Origin: an uncultured Alistipes sp.
GTDB lineage: Bacteria; Bacteroidota; Bacteroidia; Bacteroidales; Rikenellaceae
Assembly (NCBI GenBank): GCA_947629705.1
Contig: CANREN010000003.1
Location: forward strand, 62,001 to 126,000
Length of the DNA: 64,000 nucleotides
Reading direction: 5' to 3'
In this document: in pieces, positions 18,156 to 27,609 of the stretch
How the letters are laid out: the number at the start of each line of letters is the position of its first letter
Numbering within the stretch: the stretch's first letter is position 1
Notes under the pieces: generated by a model
Seen by the model: only the letters and a program-made list of their open reading frames with translations
Databases searched by the model: none
What the model was told of the DNA's origin: nothing
Made by a program: the position numbers and the translations under genes

Positions 18156-19652
18156 TCAATGCGGCATCACGTCGTCGATACCCATGTTGCGGTACGACAC
18201 GGCCAGCTCCTCGCTGCGGTCGGAGATGACCAGCAACTTGTCGCCCAGCCGCAATTCGGTCTTGCCCTTCGGCACGAAGTATGACCCCTCGCGGCAGACC
18301 ATCATCACCAACGTATTCTCCGGCAAGGTCAGCTCCTGCAGCGTGCGGCCGCTCCGCATCATCGATTCGTTGACCTCGACCTCGGTCAGCGCCGACTGCA
18401 CATCGCCCGCAAGATCGACGTCGAACGCCGCTTCGCGCTGTTCGTAGGCCAATCCGAGCAGGTTGGCCATGCCGCTCACCGTCGTGCCCTGCACGGCCAA
18501 CGAAATGATTGTCGACAGAAAGACCGCGTTGAACAGCAATTCGGCCTGCTCGATGCGGGCGATCATCGGGTAAATCGCGAACAGGATCGGCACGGCGCCG
18601 CGCAGCCCCACCCACGACACGTACAATCGTGCCTTGGTCGTAAACCGCCGGAACGGCAGCAGACAGCAGAACACCGACAGCGGCCGCGCGACGACGATCA
18701 TGAAAACGCCCACTGCAAGGCCTAATAGCAGCACTTCGGGCGCGAACAGCTCGTCGCTGTTGACGAAAAGCCCCAGCGTCAGGAACATGATGATCTGCAT
18801 CAGCCACGTGAATCCGTCGAAAAAGACGGTCAGCGACCGTTTGTTGGTCAACCGGTGGTTGCCGACGACCAATCCCGCCACGTAGACGGCCAAATAACCG
18901 TTTCCGCGCAACAGGTCGGTGAATGCGAACGAGAAGAAGATGAAAGCCAGCAGCAGCACCGAGTAGAGCGAAGTATTGGCCAGATTGATGCGGTTGATCG
19001 TCCATACGGCCGCCTTGCCGATGAGGTAACCGAAAATCGCGCCGACAACCAGCTGCACGCAGAAAAAGAGCAAGTCCATCCCCCATCCGGAACCGCTTTC
19101 GCCGTGGGAGACGACGCCGATCAGCATCACCGTGAGCATGTAGGCCATCGGGTCGTTCGAGCCGCTCTCCAACTCCAGCAACGGCCGCAAGTGCTGGCGC
19201 AGCCCCTGTCTCTTGCTGCGCAGGATGGAGAACACCGAGGCGGAATCGGTCGACGACATGGTCGCGGCGAGCAGCAAAGCCAGCACGAAAGGCATCTCGA
19301 TTCCTAACCACGGCGCAACGAGCCACACGAAAGTCCCCATGATCGCAGCCGTGAGGACGACCCCCACGGTCGCCAGCATCACGCCCGGGCCGATGACCGG
19401 ACGGATTTCGGCGAACTTGGTGTCCATGCCGCCCGTAAAGAGGATGACGCACAGGGCGATCATGCCGATGAACTGCGTCATGTCGATCGACCGGTACGAG
19501 ATGAAATTCCAGCCGAAAACCATGCCGACGCCCAAGAAGAGCAGCAGCGCAGGCGCCCCGAACCGGTAAGCCACCTTACCGGCCACAACGGCCACGAAGA
19601 GCAGCAAGGCTCCTACGAGCACGAAATTTTCACTGCTGATACTGAGTTCCAT
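18156..19652 (-). CDS. CPA1-type cation/proton antiporter with TrkA_C domain (NhaP2/CvrA-like)
   Basis: Membrane antiporter of 498 residues. About 12 hydrophobic helices (residues 7-390) include the CPA motif ESGSNDPMAYML with its acidic pair. A cytosolic TrkA_C (RCK_C) domain at about 405-480 has the GSYFVPKGKTELRLGDKLLVIS pattern. This layout matches K+/H+ or Na+/H+ antiporters such as NhaP2/CvrA. The frame runs 100 codons further upstream, but that part reads like shadow of the TonB-like gene; MELSISSENF at 19652 is the natural start. The 227-bp gap 17929-18155 to the convergent clc gene holds a 14-bp palindrome (ATCTCGATCGAGAT) and a G-run, no gene. Confidence 0.9.
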   Translation of the reverse strand: MELSISSENFVLVGALLLFVAVVAGKVAYRFGAPALLLFLGVGMVFGWNFISYRSIDMTQFIGMIALCVILFTGGMDTKFAEIRPVIGPGVMLATVGVVLTAAIMGTFVWLVAPWLGIEMPFVLALLLAATMSSTDSASVFSILRSKRQGLRQHLRPLLELESGSNDPMAYMLTVMLIGVVSHGESGSGWGMDLLFFCVQLVVGAIFGYLIGKAAVWTINRINLANTSLYSVLLLAFIFFSFAFTDLLRGNGYLAVYVAGLVVGNHRLTNKRSLTVFFDGFTWLMQIIMFLTLGLFVNSDELFAPEVLLLGLAVGVFMIVVARPLSVFCCLLPFRRFTTKARLYVSWVGLRGAVPILFAIYPMIARIEQAELLFNAVFLSTIISLAVQGTTVSGMANLLGLAYEQREAAFDVDLAGDVQSALTEVEVNESMMRSGRTLQELTLPENTLVMMVCREGSYFVPKGKTELRLGDKLLVISDRSEELAVSYRNMGIDDVMPH

Positions 19653-19695
19653 CTCGCCGATTCGTTGACAGGACAACAATCGCGCCTGCGGCGGA

Positions 19696-20499
19696 TCATT
19701 GCGGTATAAAAATATAGGTAATCGTACCGGTCTGGCGGGCAGGCGCCGTCTCGTCGATATTGAAGACCGAGATGCGGGCCGCCCGCAGCGCCGCATCGCG
19801 CATACAGTCGTCGCCGCCCGATTCGACGCGGGCCGAAACCACCTTGCCGGTGCGGTCGACGGTCGCCGAAACGACCACATCGCCGCCCCCCTCGCACAGA
19901 TAGGCCGGAATTTCGATATGACGCGCCGTCCGCACCGGATCGGCGAACGCATACGAAACCGTTACACGCCCCTTGATCTTCGCATCCCGACGCTGTTCCC
20001 CGCCGTCGGGCGAACCCTCGCGTTCGCGGATGGCCCGCTCCTCGGCAAGCCCCTGTTCGTAGGCTTCGCGGTTGGCCCGCATCCGCTCCGCCGCATCGGC
20101 CGCCGCATCGTTGAGTTCGGCGGCATCGGTGCCGCGGTCATCTTTCAGGTTTTCGTTCAAGGCGTTCTCGTTGGACGAAAGGTTGCGGATGCTCCGCCAG
20201 TCGATCTGCTCCTCCTGACGGTCGCGCACCTCCTCCGACAGGCGCTCGCGCTCGCGCTCCAGTTCGGCCAGCGACTGCAAGTCGATGAACATTCCCTGCT
20301 CTGCCGGTTTGCGTCCGACGACGATCTTCGACGAGACGAACACGATCATCAAGACCAAATAGGCGATCACCGTAACGCACAGCCCGATGCGGTGGTCGTA
20401 CGTCCACGACCCCGCATCCGTGCGGCGCCCGTCGAACGGCAGGCGCAGCCGCGGGCGATGCTGCGGTTTCGATCCATTGTCCGGTAAGGGTTCCGTCAT
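19696..20499 (-). CDS. TonB-family energy-transducer-like protein
   Basis: Predicted inner-membrane protein of 267 residues. A cytosolic N-terminus is followed by one membrane helix (about residues 37-58, VTVIAYLVLMIVFV). A long Glu/Arg-rich, probably coiled-coil periplasmic stretch comes next (85-165). The C-terminal domain resembles TonB_C (VVVSATVDRTGKVVSARVESGG, then RDAALRAARISVF). It lacks a Pro-rich spacer. The role may be energising an outer-membrane receptor or another envelope task; no exbB/exbD genes are near. The start at 20499 is preferred over 20511, which would fall at the likely transcription start. Confidence 0.75.
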   Translation of the reverse strand: MTEPLPDNGSKPQHRPRLRLPFDGRRTDAGSWTYDHRIGLCVTVIAYLVLMIVFVSSKIVVGRKPAEQGMFIDLQSLAELERERERLSEEVRDRQEEQIDWRSIRNLSSNENALNENLKDDRGTDAAELNDAAADAAERMRANREAYEQGLAEERAIREREGSPDGGEQRRDAKIKGRVTVSYAFADPVRTARHIEIPAYLCEGGGDVVVSATVDRTGKVVSARVESGGDDCMRDAALRAARISVFNIDETAPARQTGTITYIFIPQ

Positions 20500-20518
20500 G
20501 ATCCGTTGCAAATTTCAG

Positions 20519-20526
20519 CAAAAATA
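20519..20526 (-). promoter_or_regulatory. -7 box TATTTTTG, TonB-like gene promoter
   Basis: Reverse-strand match to TAnnTTTG 19 bp before the start at 20499, back to back with the lpxC/fabZ promoter. Confidence 0.55.
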
Positions 20527-20547
20527 GTTTTTTTTAGCGATTTTTTC

Positions 20548-20555
20548 TACCTTTG
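20548..20555 (+). promoter_or_regulatory. -7 box TACCTTTG, lpxC/fabZ-lpxA promoter
   Basis: Matches TAnnTTTG; a run of T precedes it. It gives a leader of about 75 bases before the ATG at 20637. Confidence 0.6.
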
Positions 20556-20636
20556 CGTGAAATAAATTCCGATGCACCGCTGCGATGCGGCCGGCCGCAT
20601 CGCAGCGTGTGCGACAAAACTAAATACAACAGTACC

Positions 20637-22040
20637 ATGTCTACGACCTATCAACAAACGCTCGGCGCACCCATTTCGTTTTCCGGCAAGGGCTTGCACA
20701 CGGGCGTCCAAGTCAATATGACCGTCCGGCCGGCCGATCCCGATACGGGCATCGTCTTCCGGCGCATCGACCTCGCAGGACAACCGGTCATCCCCGCTTC
20801 GTGCGACAACGTAGTCGATACTTCGCGCGGCACGACCATCGAAGTCGGCGGCAACCGCGTTTCGACCATCGAACACATCGTCTCCGCCCTTTGGGCACTC
20901 GGTGTGGACAACGCCTGCATCGACATCGACGCTCCCGAGACCCCCATTCTCGACGGCTCGGCCCGCGAATACGCCGAAGCCATCGCCCGAACGGGCACCG
21001 TCGAGCAACCCTCTGAACGCAAATACTACCACGTAACCGAAAAGATGGTTTACACCATTCCCGAAAAGGGCGTGGCCATCATCCTCTATCCGGACGACGA
21101 CTTCTCGGTCTCGGTGCACGTGGACTACAACTCGAAGGTCATCGGCAATCAATACGCGACCTTCTCCCCGGGCGACGACTACGCAACGAAAATCGCGCCA
21201 TGCCGCACGTTCGTCTTCCTGCACGAACTCGAACCGCTGATGAAAATGAACCTCATCAAGGGCGGCGATCTGGACAATGCCATCGTCGTGGTGGAGAATC
21301 AAGTGCCCGATGAACAGTTAGCCCACCTAAAAAAACTCTTCAACAAGCCCGATATCGAAATCCGTGCAGGCTACCTGAGCAGCCAGGAGCTCTACTGCAA
21401 CAACGAGCTGGCCCGCCACAAGCTGCTCGATCTGCTCGGCGATCTCGCGCTGCTCGGCGTCCGCATCAAGGGACGCGTGTGGGCGACCCGCCCGGGCCAC
21501 TATGCCAACACGGAGTTCATGAAACAGCTCAAGCGCACCATCCGCAAAGAGGGCGAAAAGCCGCGCTATCAATACAACTGCCACAAACCGGCCCTCTATG
21601 ACATCAACGCCATCCGGCGGATGCTGCCGCACCGCCCGCCGTTCCTGTTGGTCGACCGCATCTTCCATTGCGACACCAACTCGGTGGCCGGCATCAAGAA
21701 CGTTACGATGAACGAACCTTTCTTCGTGGGCCACTTCCCCGAAGAACCCGTCATGCCGGGCGTGCTGATCGTCGAGGCGATGGCCCAATGCAGCGGCATC
21801 ATGGTGCTCAACAACGTACCCGATCCCGAAAACTACTCGACCTACTTCATGAAGATCGACAACGTGAAGTTCAAACGCAAGGTCGTTCCGGGCGATACGC
21901 TGCAATTCGAAATCCATTTGCTGGAACCCATCCGCCGCGGCGTGGCGCTCGTGGAGGCCAAAGCATTCGTCGGTGAGACGCTGGCCTGCGAGGCCGTGCT
22001 GATGGCACAGGTCGTCAAAAACAAAAACACGCAGAAATGA
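20637..22040 (+). CDS. lpxC/fabZ: Fused LpxC deacetylase / FabZ dehydratase
   Basis: Bifunctional enzyme of 467 residues. The N-terminal half (to about 300) is UDP-3-O-acyl-GlcNAc deacetylase, the committed step of lipid A synthesis. Its zinc motifs are [14 protein letters not shown], and [14 protein letters not shown]. The C-terminal half is a 3-hydroxyacyl-ACP dehydratase ([13 protein letters not shown], and [19 protein letters not shown] with the catalytic His and Glu), serving fatty acid elongation. The fusion is a Bacteroidota trait and balances lipid A and phospholipid fluxes. lpxA overlaps its stop by 4 bases. Confidence 0.96.
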   Translation: MSTTYQQTLGAPISFSGKGLHTGVQVNMTVRPADPDTGIVFRRIDLAGQPVIPASCDNVVDTSRGTTIEVGGNRVSTIEHIVSALWALGVDNACIDIDAPETPILDGSAREYAEAIARTGTVEQPSERKYYHVTEKMVYTIPEKGVAIILYPDDDFSVSVHVDYNSKVIGNQYATFSPGDDYATKIAPCRTFVFLHELEPLMKMNLIKGGDLDNAIVVVENQVPDEQLAHLKKLFNKPDIEIRAGYLSSQELYCNNELARHKLLDLLGDLALLGVRIKGRVWATRPGHYANTEFMKQLKRTIRKEGEKPRYQYNCHKPALYDINAIRRMLPHRPPFLLVDRIFHCDTNSVAGIKNVTMNEPFFVGHFPEEPVMPGVLIVEAMAQCSGIMVLNNVPDPENYSTYFMKIDNVKFKRKVVPGDTLQFEIHLLEPIRRGVALVEAKAFVGETLACEAVLMAQVVKNKNTQK

Positions 22041-22813
22041 TCAGTCCGCTGGCATATATCCACCCCGACGCCCGACTCGGCCAGGGGGTAACGGTCGAAC
22101 CGTTCGCCTACATTGCAGCCGACGTGGTCATCGGCGACGACTGCTGGATCGGCCCGGGTGCGGTCATCCACGACGGCGCCCGCATCGGCAAAGGGTGCAA
22201 AATCCACACGGCGGCCTCCATCGCCTGCCTGCCGCAGGATCTGAAGTTCGCCGGAGAGAAGACGACCGCCGAAATCGGCGAGTACAACGACATCCGCGAA
22301 TACGTTACCATCAGCCGCGGCACGGCGTCGACCGGCACGACCCGCATCGGCGACCACAACCTGCTGATGGCTTATGTCCACGTGGGACACGATTGCATCA
22401 TCGGAAGCAACTGCGTGATCGCCAATCGCGTATCTTTAGCCGGCGAGGTGCATGTGGACGACTGGGCCGTCATCGGAGGACACTGCGCCATCCACCAATG
22501 GACGCACATCGGCGCCCACTCGATGATGCAGGGCGGGACGCTGATCGGTCAGGACCTGCCGCCGTTCGTCATCGTGCGCAACGACACGCTGCGTTTCGCC
22601 GGTGTCAACCGGATCGGGCTTGCCCGTCGCGGCTTCACGCCCGAACGCATCGAGGAGATCCACAACGCCTGCCGCATTCTGTTCCAAAGCGGTTTGAACT
22701 ACCAGTCGGGGTGCGACAAGGTCGAAGCGGAAATTCCGCAAAGTCCCGAACGCGACCAGCTGCTGGCGTTCATCCGTTCGTCGAAACGCGGCATCATCAA
22801 ACCGTATGCGTAA
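22037..22813 (+). CDS. lpxA: Acyl-ACP--UDP-GlcNAc O-acyltransferase
   Basis: First enzyme of lipid A synthesis, 258 residues. It is a left-handed beta-helix built on hexapeptide repeats (residues about 1-190, for example IGDDCWIGPGAVIHDGARIG). The catalytic-His loop HVGHDCIIGSNCVIAN is present, and a helical C-terminal domain begins at NRIGLARRGFTPE. It is translationally coupled to lpxC/fabZ through an ATGA overlap. Confidence 0.96.
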   Translation: MISPLAYIHPDARLGQGVTVEPFAYIAADVVIGDDCWIGPGAVIHDGARIGKGCKIHTAASIACLPQDLKFAGEKTTAEIGEYNDIREYVTISRGTASTGTTRIGDHNLLMAYVHVGHDCIIGSNCVIANRVSLAGEVHVDDWAVIGGHCAIHQWTHIGAHSMMQGGTLIGQDLPPFVIVRNDTLRFAGVNRIGLARRGFTPERIEEIHNACRILFQSGLNYQSGCDKVEAEIPQSPERDQLLAFIRSSKRGIIKPYA

Positions 22814-22831
22814 AAAATTCGTATAAAATCG

Positions 22832-22860
22832 TTGCATATCGTTTTTTTTCATTATATTTG
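22832..22860 (+). promoter_or_regulatory. Promoter of the rimP-nusA-infB operon
   Basis: TTG at 22832-22834, an 18-bp spacer, and TATATTTG at 22853-22860 fit the Bacteroidota -33/-7 pattern. Transcription would begin near 22867, giving a leader of about 107 bases. Confidence 0.65.
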
Positions 22861-22885
22861 CAAGGTCGGAAGAGACATGCAGAGG

Positions 22886-22909
22886 CAAGGGGACGCAAAA
22901 GTCCCCTTG
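22886..22909 (+). promoter_or_regulatory. Leader hairpin before rimP
   Basis: CAAGGGGAC and GTCCCCTTG form a perfect 9-bp stem with loop GCAAAA, about 20 bases into the predicted transcript. Only a short run of T follows, so it may be an attenuator or a protein-binding site. Leader control of rimP-nusA-infB by NusA is known in enterobacteria; here that role is inference. Confidence 0.5.
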
Positions 22910-22973
22910 TTTCGTAGATGAACGCAGACGAAAAAGCAAGGCCCTTTCCGCGAGACAAGCGAAATCGAAACAG

Positions 22974-23441
22974 ATGATACGAAAAGAGCAAATAATCGAA
23001 GCGGCGGAGCGCCGATTGGCCGGCACGGATATGTTCGTGGTCGATTGCACCTGTTCGGCGGCCAACGAGATCGAACTCATCATCGACAGCGATGCGTCGG
23101 TCGACATCGATTCCTGTGTGAAATTGAGCCGCGCCATCGAATCCGAATTCGACCGCGACGAGGAGGATTTCTCGCTGACGGTGATGTCGGCCGGAATCGG
23201 GTCGGAGCTCAAATGCCTGCGCCAATACCGCAAACTCGTCGGACGTCCGGTGGAGGTCGTGTTGAAGAACGGCATCAAGCTGCTGGCCCTGCTCGACGAG
23301 GCCGACGAGAGGGGCATCATCCTCTCCTACGAGGAGAAACAGGCCGTCGAGGGCAAAAAGCGCAAACAACCGGTCAAAGTAACCCGCTCCTATCCGTTCG
23401 ACGAAATCGTCTGCACGAAAGAGCATCTCGACTTCAAATAA
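22974..23441 (+). CDS. rimP: Ribosome maturation factor RimP
   Basis: A 155-residue 30S assembly factor. The N-terminal domain shows the pattern VVDCTCSAANEIELIIDSDASVDIDSCVKLSRAIE. The C-terminal SH3-like domain covers VGRPVEVVLKNGIKLLALLDEADERGIIL. It is the first gene of the classic rimP-nusA-infB operon and lies 33 bases before nusA. Confidence 0.94.
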   Translation: MIRKEQIIEAAERRLAGTDMFVVDCTCSAANEIELIIDSDASVDIDSCVKLSRAIESEFDRDEEDFSLTVMSAGIGSELKCLRQYRKLVGRPVEVVLKNGIKLLALLDEADERGIILSYEEKQAVEGKKRKQPVKVTRSYPFDEIVCTKEHLDFK

Positions 23442-23474
23442 CCCGCATACGAAAAAACAAGTACAGATAGACCC

Positions 23475-24713
23475 ATGGATAATTTCAATCTCATCAGCAA
23501 CTTTGCAGAGTTCAAAGAGCTGAAAAACATCGACAAATTGACGATGATCGGCGTACTGGAAGATGTATTCCGCCACGCGCTCCAGAAACAATACGACACG
23601 GACGAGAATTTCGACGTCATCATCAACCCCGAAAAGGGCGACCTCGAAATCTGGCGGAACCGCACGGTCGTCGAAGACGGCAAGGTGCAGAATCCGAATA
23701 TGGAGATCGCCGTTTCGGAGGTGAAGGCCATCGACCCGACCTACGAAATCGGCGACGAATATGCCGAACAGGTCGATTTCGCCTCGTTCGGCCGCCGCAC
23801 GGTCTTGTCGCTGCGGCAGAACCTCGCTTCGCGCATCCTCGATTTAGAGAAGGCAAACCTCTACGAAAAGTATTCGCAGAAAGTGGGCGACATTGTAACG
23901 GGCGAAGTCTATCAGGTCTGGAAAAAGGAGGTGCTGCTCCTCGATGACGAAGAGAACGAGCTCGTACTGCCCAAGTCGGAGCAGATTCCCAACGACTTCT
24001 ATCGCAAGGGCGACACCATCAAGGCCATCGTCAAGTCGGTGGAGATGAACAACAACCAGCCGCGCATCATCCTGTCGCGCACGGCCAACCAATTCCTCGA
24101 ACGGCTGTTCGAGCAGGAGGTGCCAGAGATTTTCGACGGGCTGATCACCATCAAGAAAATCGTCCGCATCCCGGGCGAACGCGCCAAAGTGGCGGTCGAA
24201 TCCTACGACGAACGGATCGACCCCGTAGGCGCCTGCGTCGGCATGAAGGGATCGCGCATCTACTCCATCGTCAAGGAGTTGCGCAACGAGAACATCGACG
24301 TCGTGAACTACACGGCCAACACGCAGCTGATGATCCAGCGTTCGCTCAATCCGGCGAAAATCTCCTCCATCACCATCGACGAGGAGAAGAAAACCGCGTC
24401 GGTCTATCTCCGACCCGACCAGGTGTCGTTGGCCATCGGCAAGGGCGGTCTGAATATCCGTCTGTCGAAGATGCTCACGGGCTACGATATCGACGTCTAC
24501 CGCGAGGTCGAGGAAGAAGATGTGGCGCTGACCGAATTCGCCGACGAAATCGACGGCTGGATGATCGATGCGCTGAAAAACGTCGGCTTCGACACCGCCA
24601 AGAGCGTATTGGAGGTGCCGGTTGAGGAGGTCGCCGCCCGCGCAGACCTCGAATTGGAGCAGGCGCAGAAGATCGTCGAGGTGCTGAAGGCCGAATTTGA
24701 AGAAGAAGAATAA
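23475..24713 (+). CDS. nusA: Transcription termination/antitermination factor NusA
   Basis: RNA polymerase-binding factor of 412 residues that modulates pausing and termination. An N-terminal polymerase-binding domain (to about 125) precedes an S1 domain (VGDIVTGEVYQVWKKEVLL, 135-200). Two KH domains follow (ERIDPVGACVGMKGSRIYSI, and AIGKGGLNIRLSKMLTGYDIDV). A short helix-hairpin end (about 350-412) replaces the two acidic repeats of E. coli NusA. It lies between rimP and infB. Confidence 0.96.
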   Translation: MDNFNLISNFAEFKELKNIDKLTMIGVLEDVFRHALQKQYDTDENFDVIINPEKGDLEIWRNRTVVEDGKVQNPNMEIAVSEVKAIDPTYEIGDEYAEQVDFASFGRRTVLSLRQNLASRILDLEKANLYEKYSQKVGDIVTGEVYQVWKKEVLLLDDEENELVLPKSEQIPNDFYRKGDTIKAIVKSVEMNNNQPRIILSRTANQFLERLFEQEVPEIFDGLITIKKIVRIPGERAKVAVESYDERIDPVGACVGMKGSRIYSIVKELRNENIDVVNYTANTQLMIQRSLNPAKISSITIDEEKKTASVYLRPDQVSLAIGKGGLNIRLSKMLTGYDIDVYREVEEEDVALTEFADEIDGWMIDALKNVGFDTAKSVLEVPVEEVAARADLELEQAQKIVEVLKAEFEEEE

Positions 24714-24728
24714 AAAACGCACGAATAT

Positions 24729-27599
24729 ATGGGGAATGAAAGAAAATTAAGGCTCATTCAGGTTGCCAAGGAGTTCAACGTGGGTTTGAACACGATCACG
24801 GACTTCCTGCACAAGAAGGGCATCAAGAGCGACGGATCGCCCAACACGCTGATCGACGGCCCGACGTATGCCATTCTGGAGAAGGAGTTCGGCACCAACC
24901 GCTCCGCCGGCAATGCCCGCGAAACGATTCGCGAACGGATTTCCATGAAACAGGCCTCCGTAACGCTCGAAGGAGCGCAAAAGCAACAGCGCGAGGAGGA
25001 ACAGGAGGTGGTCATCAAGAGCAACGTCATCGGCGTGAAGGACGAAATCCAGAAGCCGAAGATTCTCGGCCGGATCGACCTTTCGTCCAGGCCGAAAAGC
25101 GCTCCTGCGCCGAAACCCGAGCCTGCGAAAGCGCCGGCCGCGGCACCCGAAGCGCCGGCAAAGCCGGTCCGGCCCGCGGTCGAAGCTCCGGAACCGGAGC
25201 CTATACGGACGCCTGCTCCGAAAGCTGCCCCGGCCGCAGTCCCGCCGGTGAGACCGGCCGCTGAAACAAAGCTGCGACCGAAAGCTCCGGCAATTCCCGC
25301 CCCCGCTCCATCGGCGGCAGCACCGAAAGCGGAAGCTGCAACCGCCGCATCGACCGAGCCTGCAACACCGGCCGCACCCGAAGACCATGTATTCCGTCCG
25401 GCCATCGAGCAGCTTCAAGGCCCGCAGGTGCTCGGTACGATGGACGTTTCGGGATTCGTTCCGGGCGGCCGCCATAAGCGCAAGCGCCTGCAAAAGGAGA
25501 AGGTGGATGTCAACCGGAGCGGCGCAACCGGACAAGGAGGTTCGAACAAGAACAACGGCAAATCCGGCAGCGGAAAGGGCGGCAGCAGCAAGAACGGCAG
25601 CGCATCCAACCGTCCGAATGCGCAGCAGAACCAACCGAAACCGGGTGAAGGCCGCCGCAACAAGAAGAACAAAGGGCCGAAACCCATCGTCCGTCCGGAA
25701 GTCAGCGACGAAGAGGTTTCGAAGCAGATCAAGGACACCCTGGCCCGTCTGACGGCCAAGGGTGCCAAAAATACGGGAGCCAAACACCGTCGGGACAAGC
25801 GTGAGGCCGTGGCCGAACGCATGAGCGAGGAGATGGAACGCTCGGAACAGCAACGTTCGATCCTCAAGGTTACGGAGTTCGTAACCGTCAGCGAATTAGC
25901 GACGATGATGAACGTCTCGCCGACCGAGGTCATCACGGCCTGCATGAATCTGGGCCTGATGGTTTCGATCAACCAGCGGCTCGATGCCGAAGCATTGGTC
26001 GTCGTCGCCGAGGAGTTCGGATTCAAGATCGAATTCGTATCGGCCGACATTCAGGAGGCCATCGCCGACGAAGTCGACAACGAGGAAGACCTCGTGCCGC
26101 GTCCGCCCATCGTTACGGTGATGGGCCACGTCGATCACGGTAAGACGTCGCTGCTCGACAACATCCGCAAAACCAACGTCATCGAAGGTGAAGCGGGCGG
26201 TATCACGCAGCACATCGGTGCTTACAGCGTGGAGCTGAACGGTCAGAAAATCACTTTCCTCGACACCCCGGGCCACGAAGCCTTCACGGCGATGCGCGCA
26301 CGCGGCGCCGCCGTTACGGACGTCGCCGTCATCATCGTGGCGGCCGACGACAACGTGATGCCGCAGACGGTCGAGGCGATCAACCATGCGCAGGCCGCAG
26401 GCGTACCGATGGTCTTCGCCATCAACAAGATCGACAAACCGAACGCCAACCCCGACCATATCAAGGAGCAGCTCTCGCAGATGAACTATTTGGTCGAATC
26501 GTGGGGCGGCAAATACCAGGATCAGGAGGTCTCGGCCAAAAAGGGCATCAACCTCGACAAACTGTTGGAAAAGGTGTTGCTGGAGGCCGAGTTGCTCGAT
26601 CTGAAAGCCAATCCGAACAAGAAAGCGGTCGGCACGATCATCGAATCGACGCTTGACAAGGGCCGCGGTTACGTTTCGACCGTACTCGTGCAGAACGGCA
26701 CGCTGCACGTCGGCGACGTCGTGCTGTCGGGCACCTACACGGGGCGTGTGAAAGCTATGTTCAACGAAAACGGCAAGAAAGTTACCGAGGCGGGGCCGTC
26801 GACACCGGTACAGGTGTTAGGTCTCAACGGCGCGCCCCAGGCAGGCGATCTGTTCAACGTGATGGACGACGACCGTTCGGCCCGCGAAATCGCCAACAAA
26901 CGCGAGCAGCTGCAACGGATGCAGGGCATCATGACCCAGAAGCACGTAACGCTCGACGAAATCGGACGCCGCATCGCGATCGGTTCGTTCAAGGAGCTGA
27001 ATATCATCGTCAAAGGCGATGTGGACGGTTCGGTGGAGGCCATGTCGGGTTCGCTCATCAAACTGTCGAAAGAGAGCGTTCAGGTCAATGTCATCCATGC
27101 CGCCGTGGGACAGATTTCCGAATCGGATGTCCTGCTGGCCGCCGCATCGAACGCCATCATCGTCGGTTTCCAGGTGCGTCCGTCGGGCGCCGCCCGCAAA
27201 TTGGCCGAGAAAGAGGAGATCGAAATCCGCCTTTACTCGATCATCTACGATGCTATCAACGATATCAAGGATGCCATCGAGGGTATGCTCGAACCGGTAA
27301 CGAAGGAGGAGATCGTCGCATCGGTCGAGGTGATGGAGATTTTCAAGATTTCGCGGGTCGGCACCGTAGCGGGCTGCATCGTCCGCGAGGGACGGCTGCA
27401 GCGCTCGACCCCGATACGGGTCATCCGCGACGGTATCGTCATCTACACCGGCAAATTGGGTTCGCTGAAACGATTCAAGGATGACGTGAAAGAGGTAACC
27501 GTAGGACAGGATTGCGGTCTGAACATCGAATCGTACAACGACATCAAGATCGGCGACATCATCGAAGGCTACGAACAAGTCGAAGTAAAACGAAAATAA
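24729..27599 (+). CDS. infB: Translation initiation factor IF-2
   Basis: GTPase of 956 residues that places initiator tRNA on the 30S subunit. An N-terminal IF2_N domain is followed by a long low-complexity part: Ala/Pro-rich (about 115-230), then Gly/Ser/Asn/Lys-rich (255-310). The G domain has GHVDHGKT (466-473), DTPGHEAF and NKID. Domains II, III and IV follow to [11 protein letters not shown]. Length and layout fit Bacteroidota IF-2. It closes the rimP-nusA-infB operon; the next gene starts 10 bases later, so readthrough into it is likely. Confidence 0.97.
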   Translation: MGNERKLRLIQVAKEFNVGLNTITDFLHKKGIKSDGSPNTLIDGPTYAILEKEFGTNRSAGNARETIRERISMKQASVTLEGAQKQQREEEQEVVIKSNVIGVKDEIQKPKILGRIDLSSRPKSAPAPKPEPAKAPAAAPEAPAKPVRPAVEAPEPEPIRTPAPKAAPAAVPPVRPAAETKLRPKAPAIPAPAPSAAAPKAEAATAASTEPATPAAPEDHVFRPAIEQLQGPQVLGTMDVSGFVPGGRHKRKRLQKEKVDVNRSGATGQGGSNKNNGKSGSGKGGSSKNGSASNRPNAQQNQPKPGEGRRNKKNKGPKPIVRPEVSDEEVSKQIKDTLARLTAKGAKNTGAKHRRDKREAVAERMSEEMERSEQQRSILKVTEFVTVSELATMMNVSPTEVITACMNLGLMVSINQRLDAEALVVVAEEFGFKIEFVSADIQEAIADEVDNEEDLVPRPPIVTVMGHVDHGKTSLLDNIRKTNVIEGEAGGITQHIGAYSVELNGQKITFLDTPGHEAFTAMRARGAAVTDVAVIIVAADDNVMPQTVEAINHAQAAGVPMVFAINKIDKPNANPDHIKEQLSQMNYLVESWGGKYQDQEVSAKKGINLDKLLEKVLLEAELLDLKANPNKKAVGTIIESTLDKGRGYVSTVLVQNGTLHVGDVVLSGTYTGRVKAMFNENGKKVTEAGPSTPVQVLGLNGAPQAGDLFNVMDDDRSAREIANKREQLQRMQGIMTQKHVTLDEIGRRIAIGSFKELNIIVKGDVDGSVEAMSGSLIKLSKESVQVNVIHAAVGQISESDVLLAAASNAIIVGFQVRPSGAARKLAEKEEIEIRLYSIIYDAINDIKDAIEGMLEPVTKEEIVASVEVMEIFKISRVGTVAGCIVREGRLQRSTPIRVIRDGIVIYTGKLGSLKRFKDDVKEVTVGQDCGLNIESYNDIKIGDIIEGYEQVEVKRK

Positions 27600-27609
27600 C
27601 AACCTGAAA

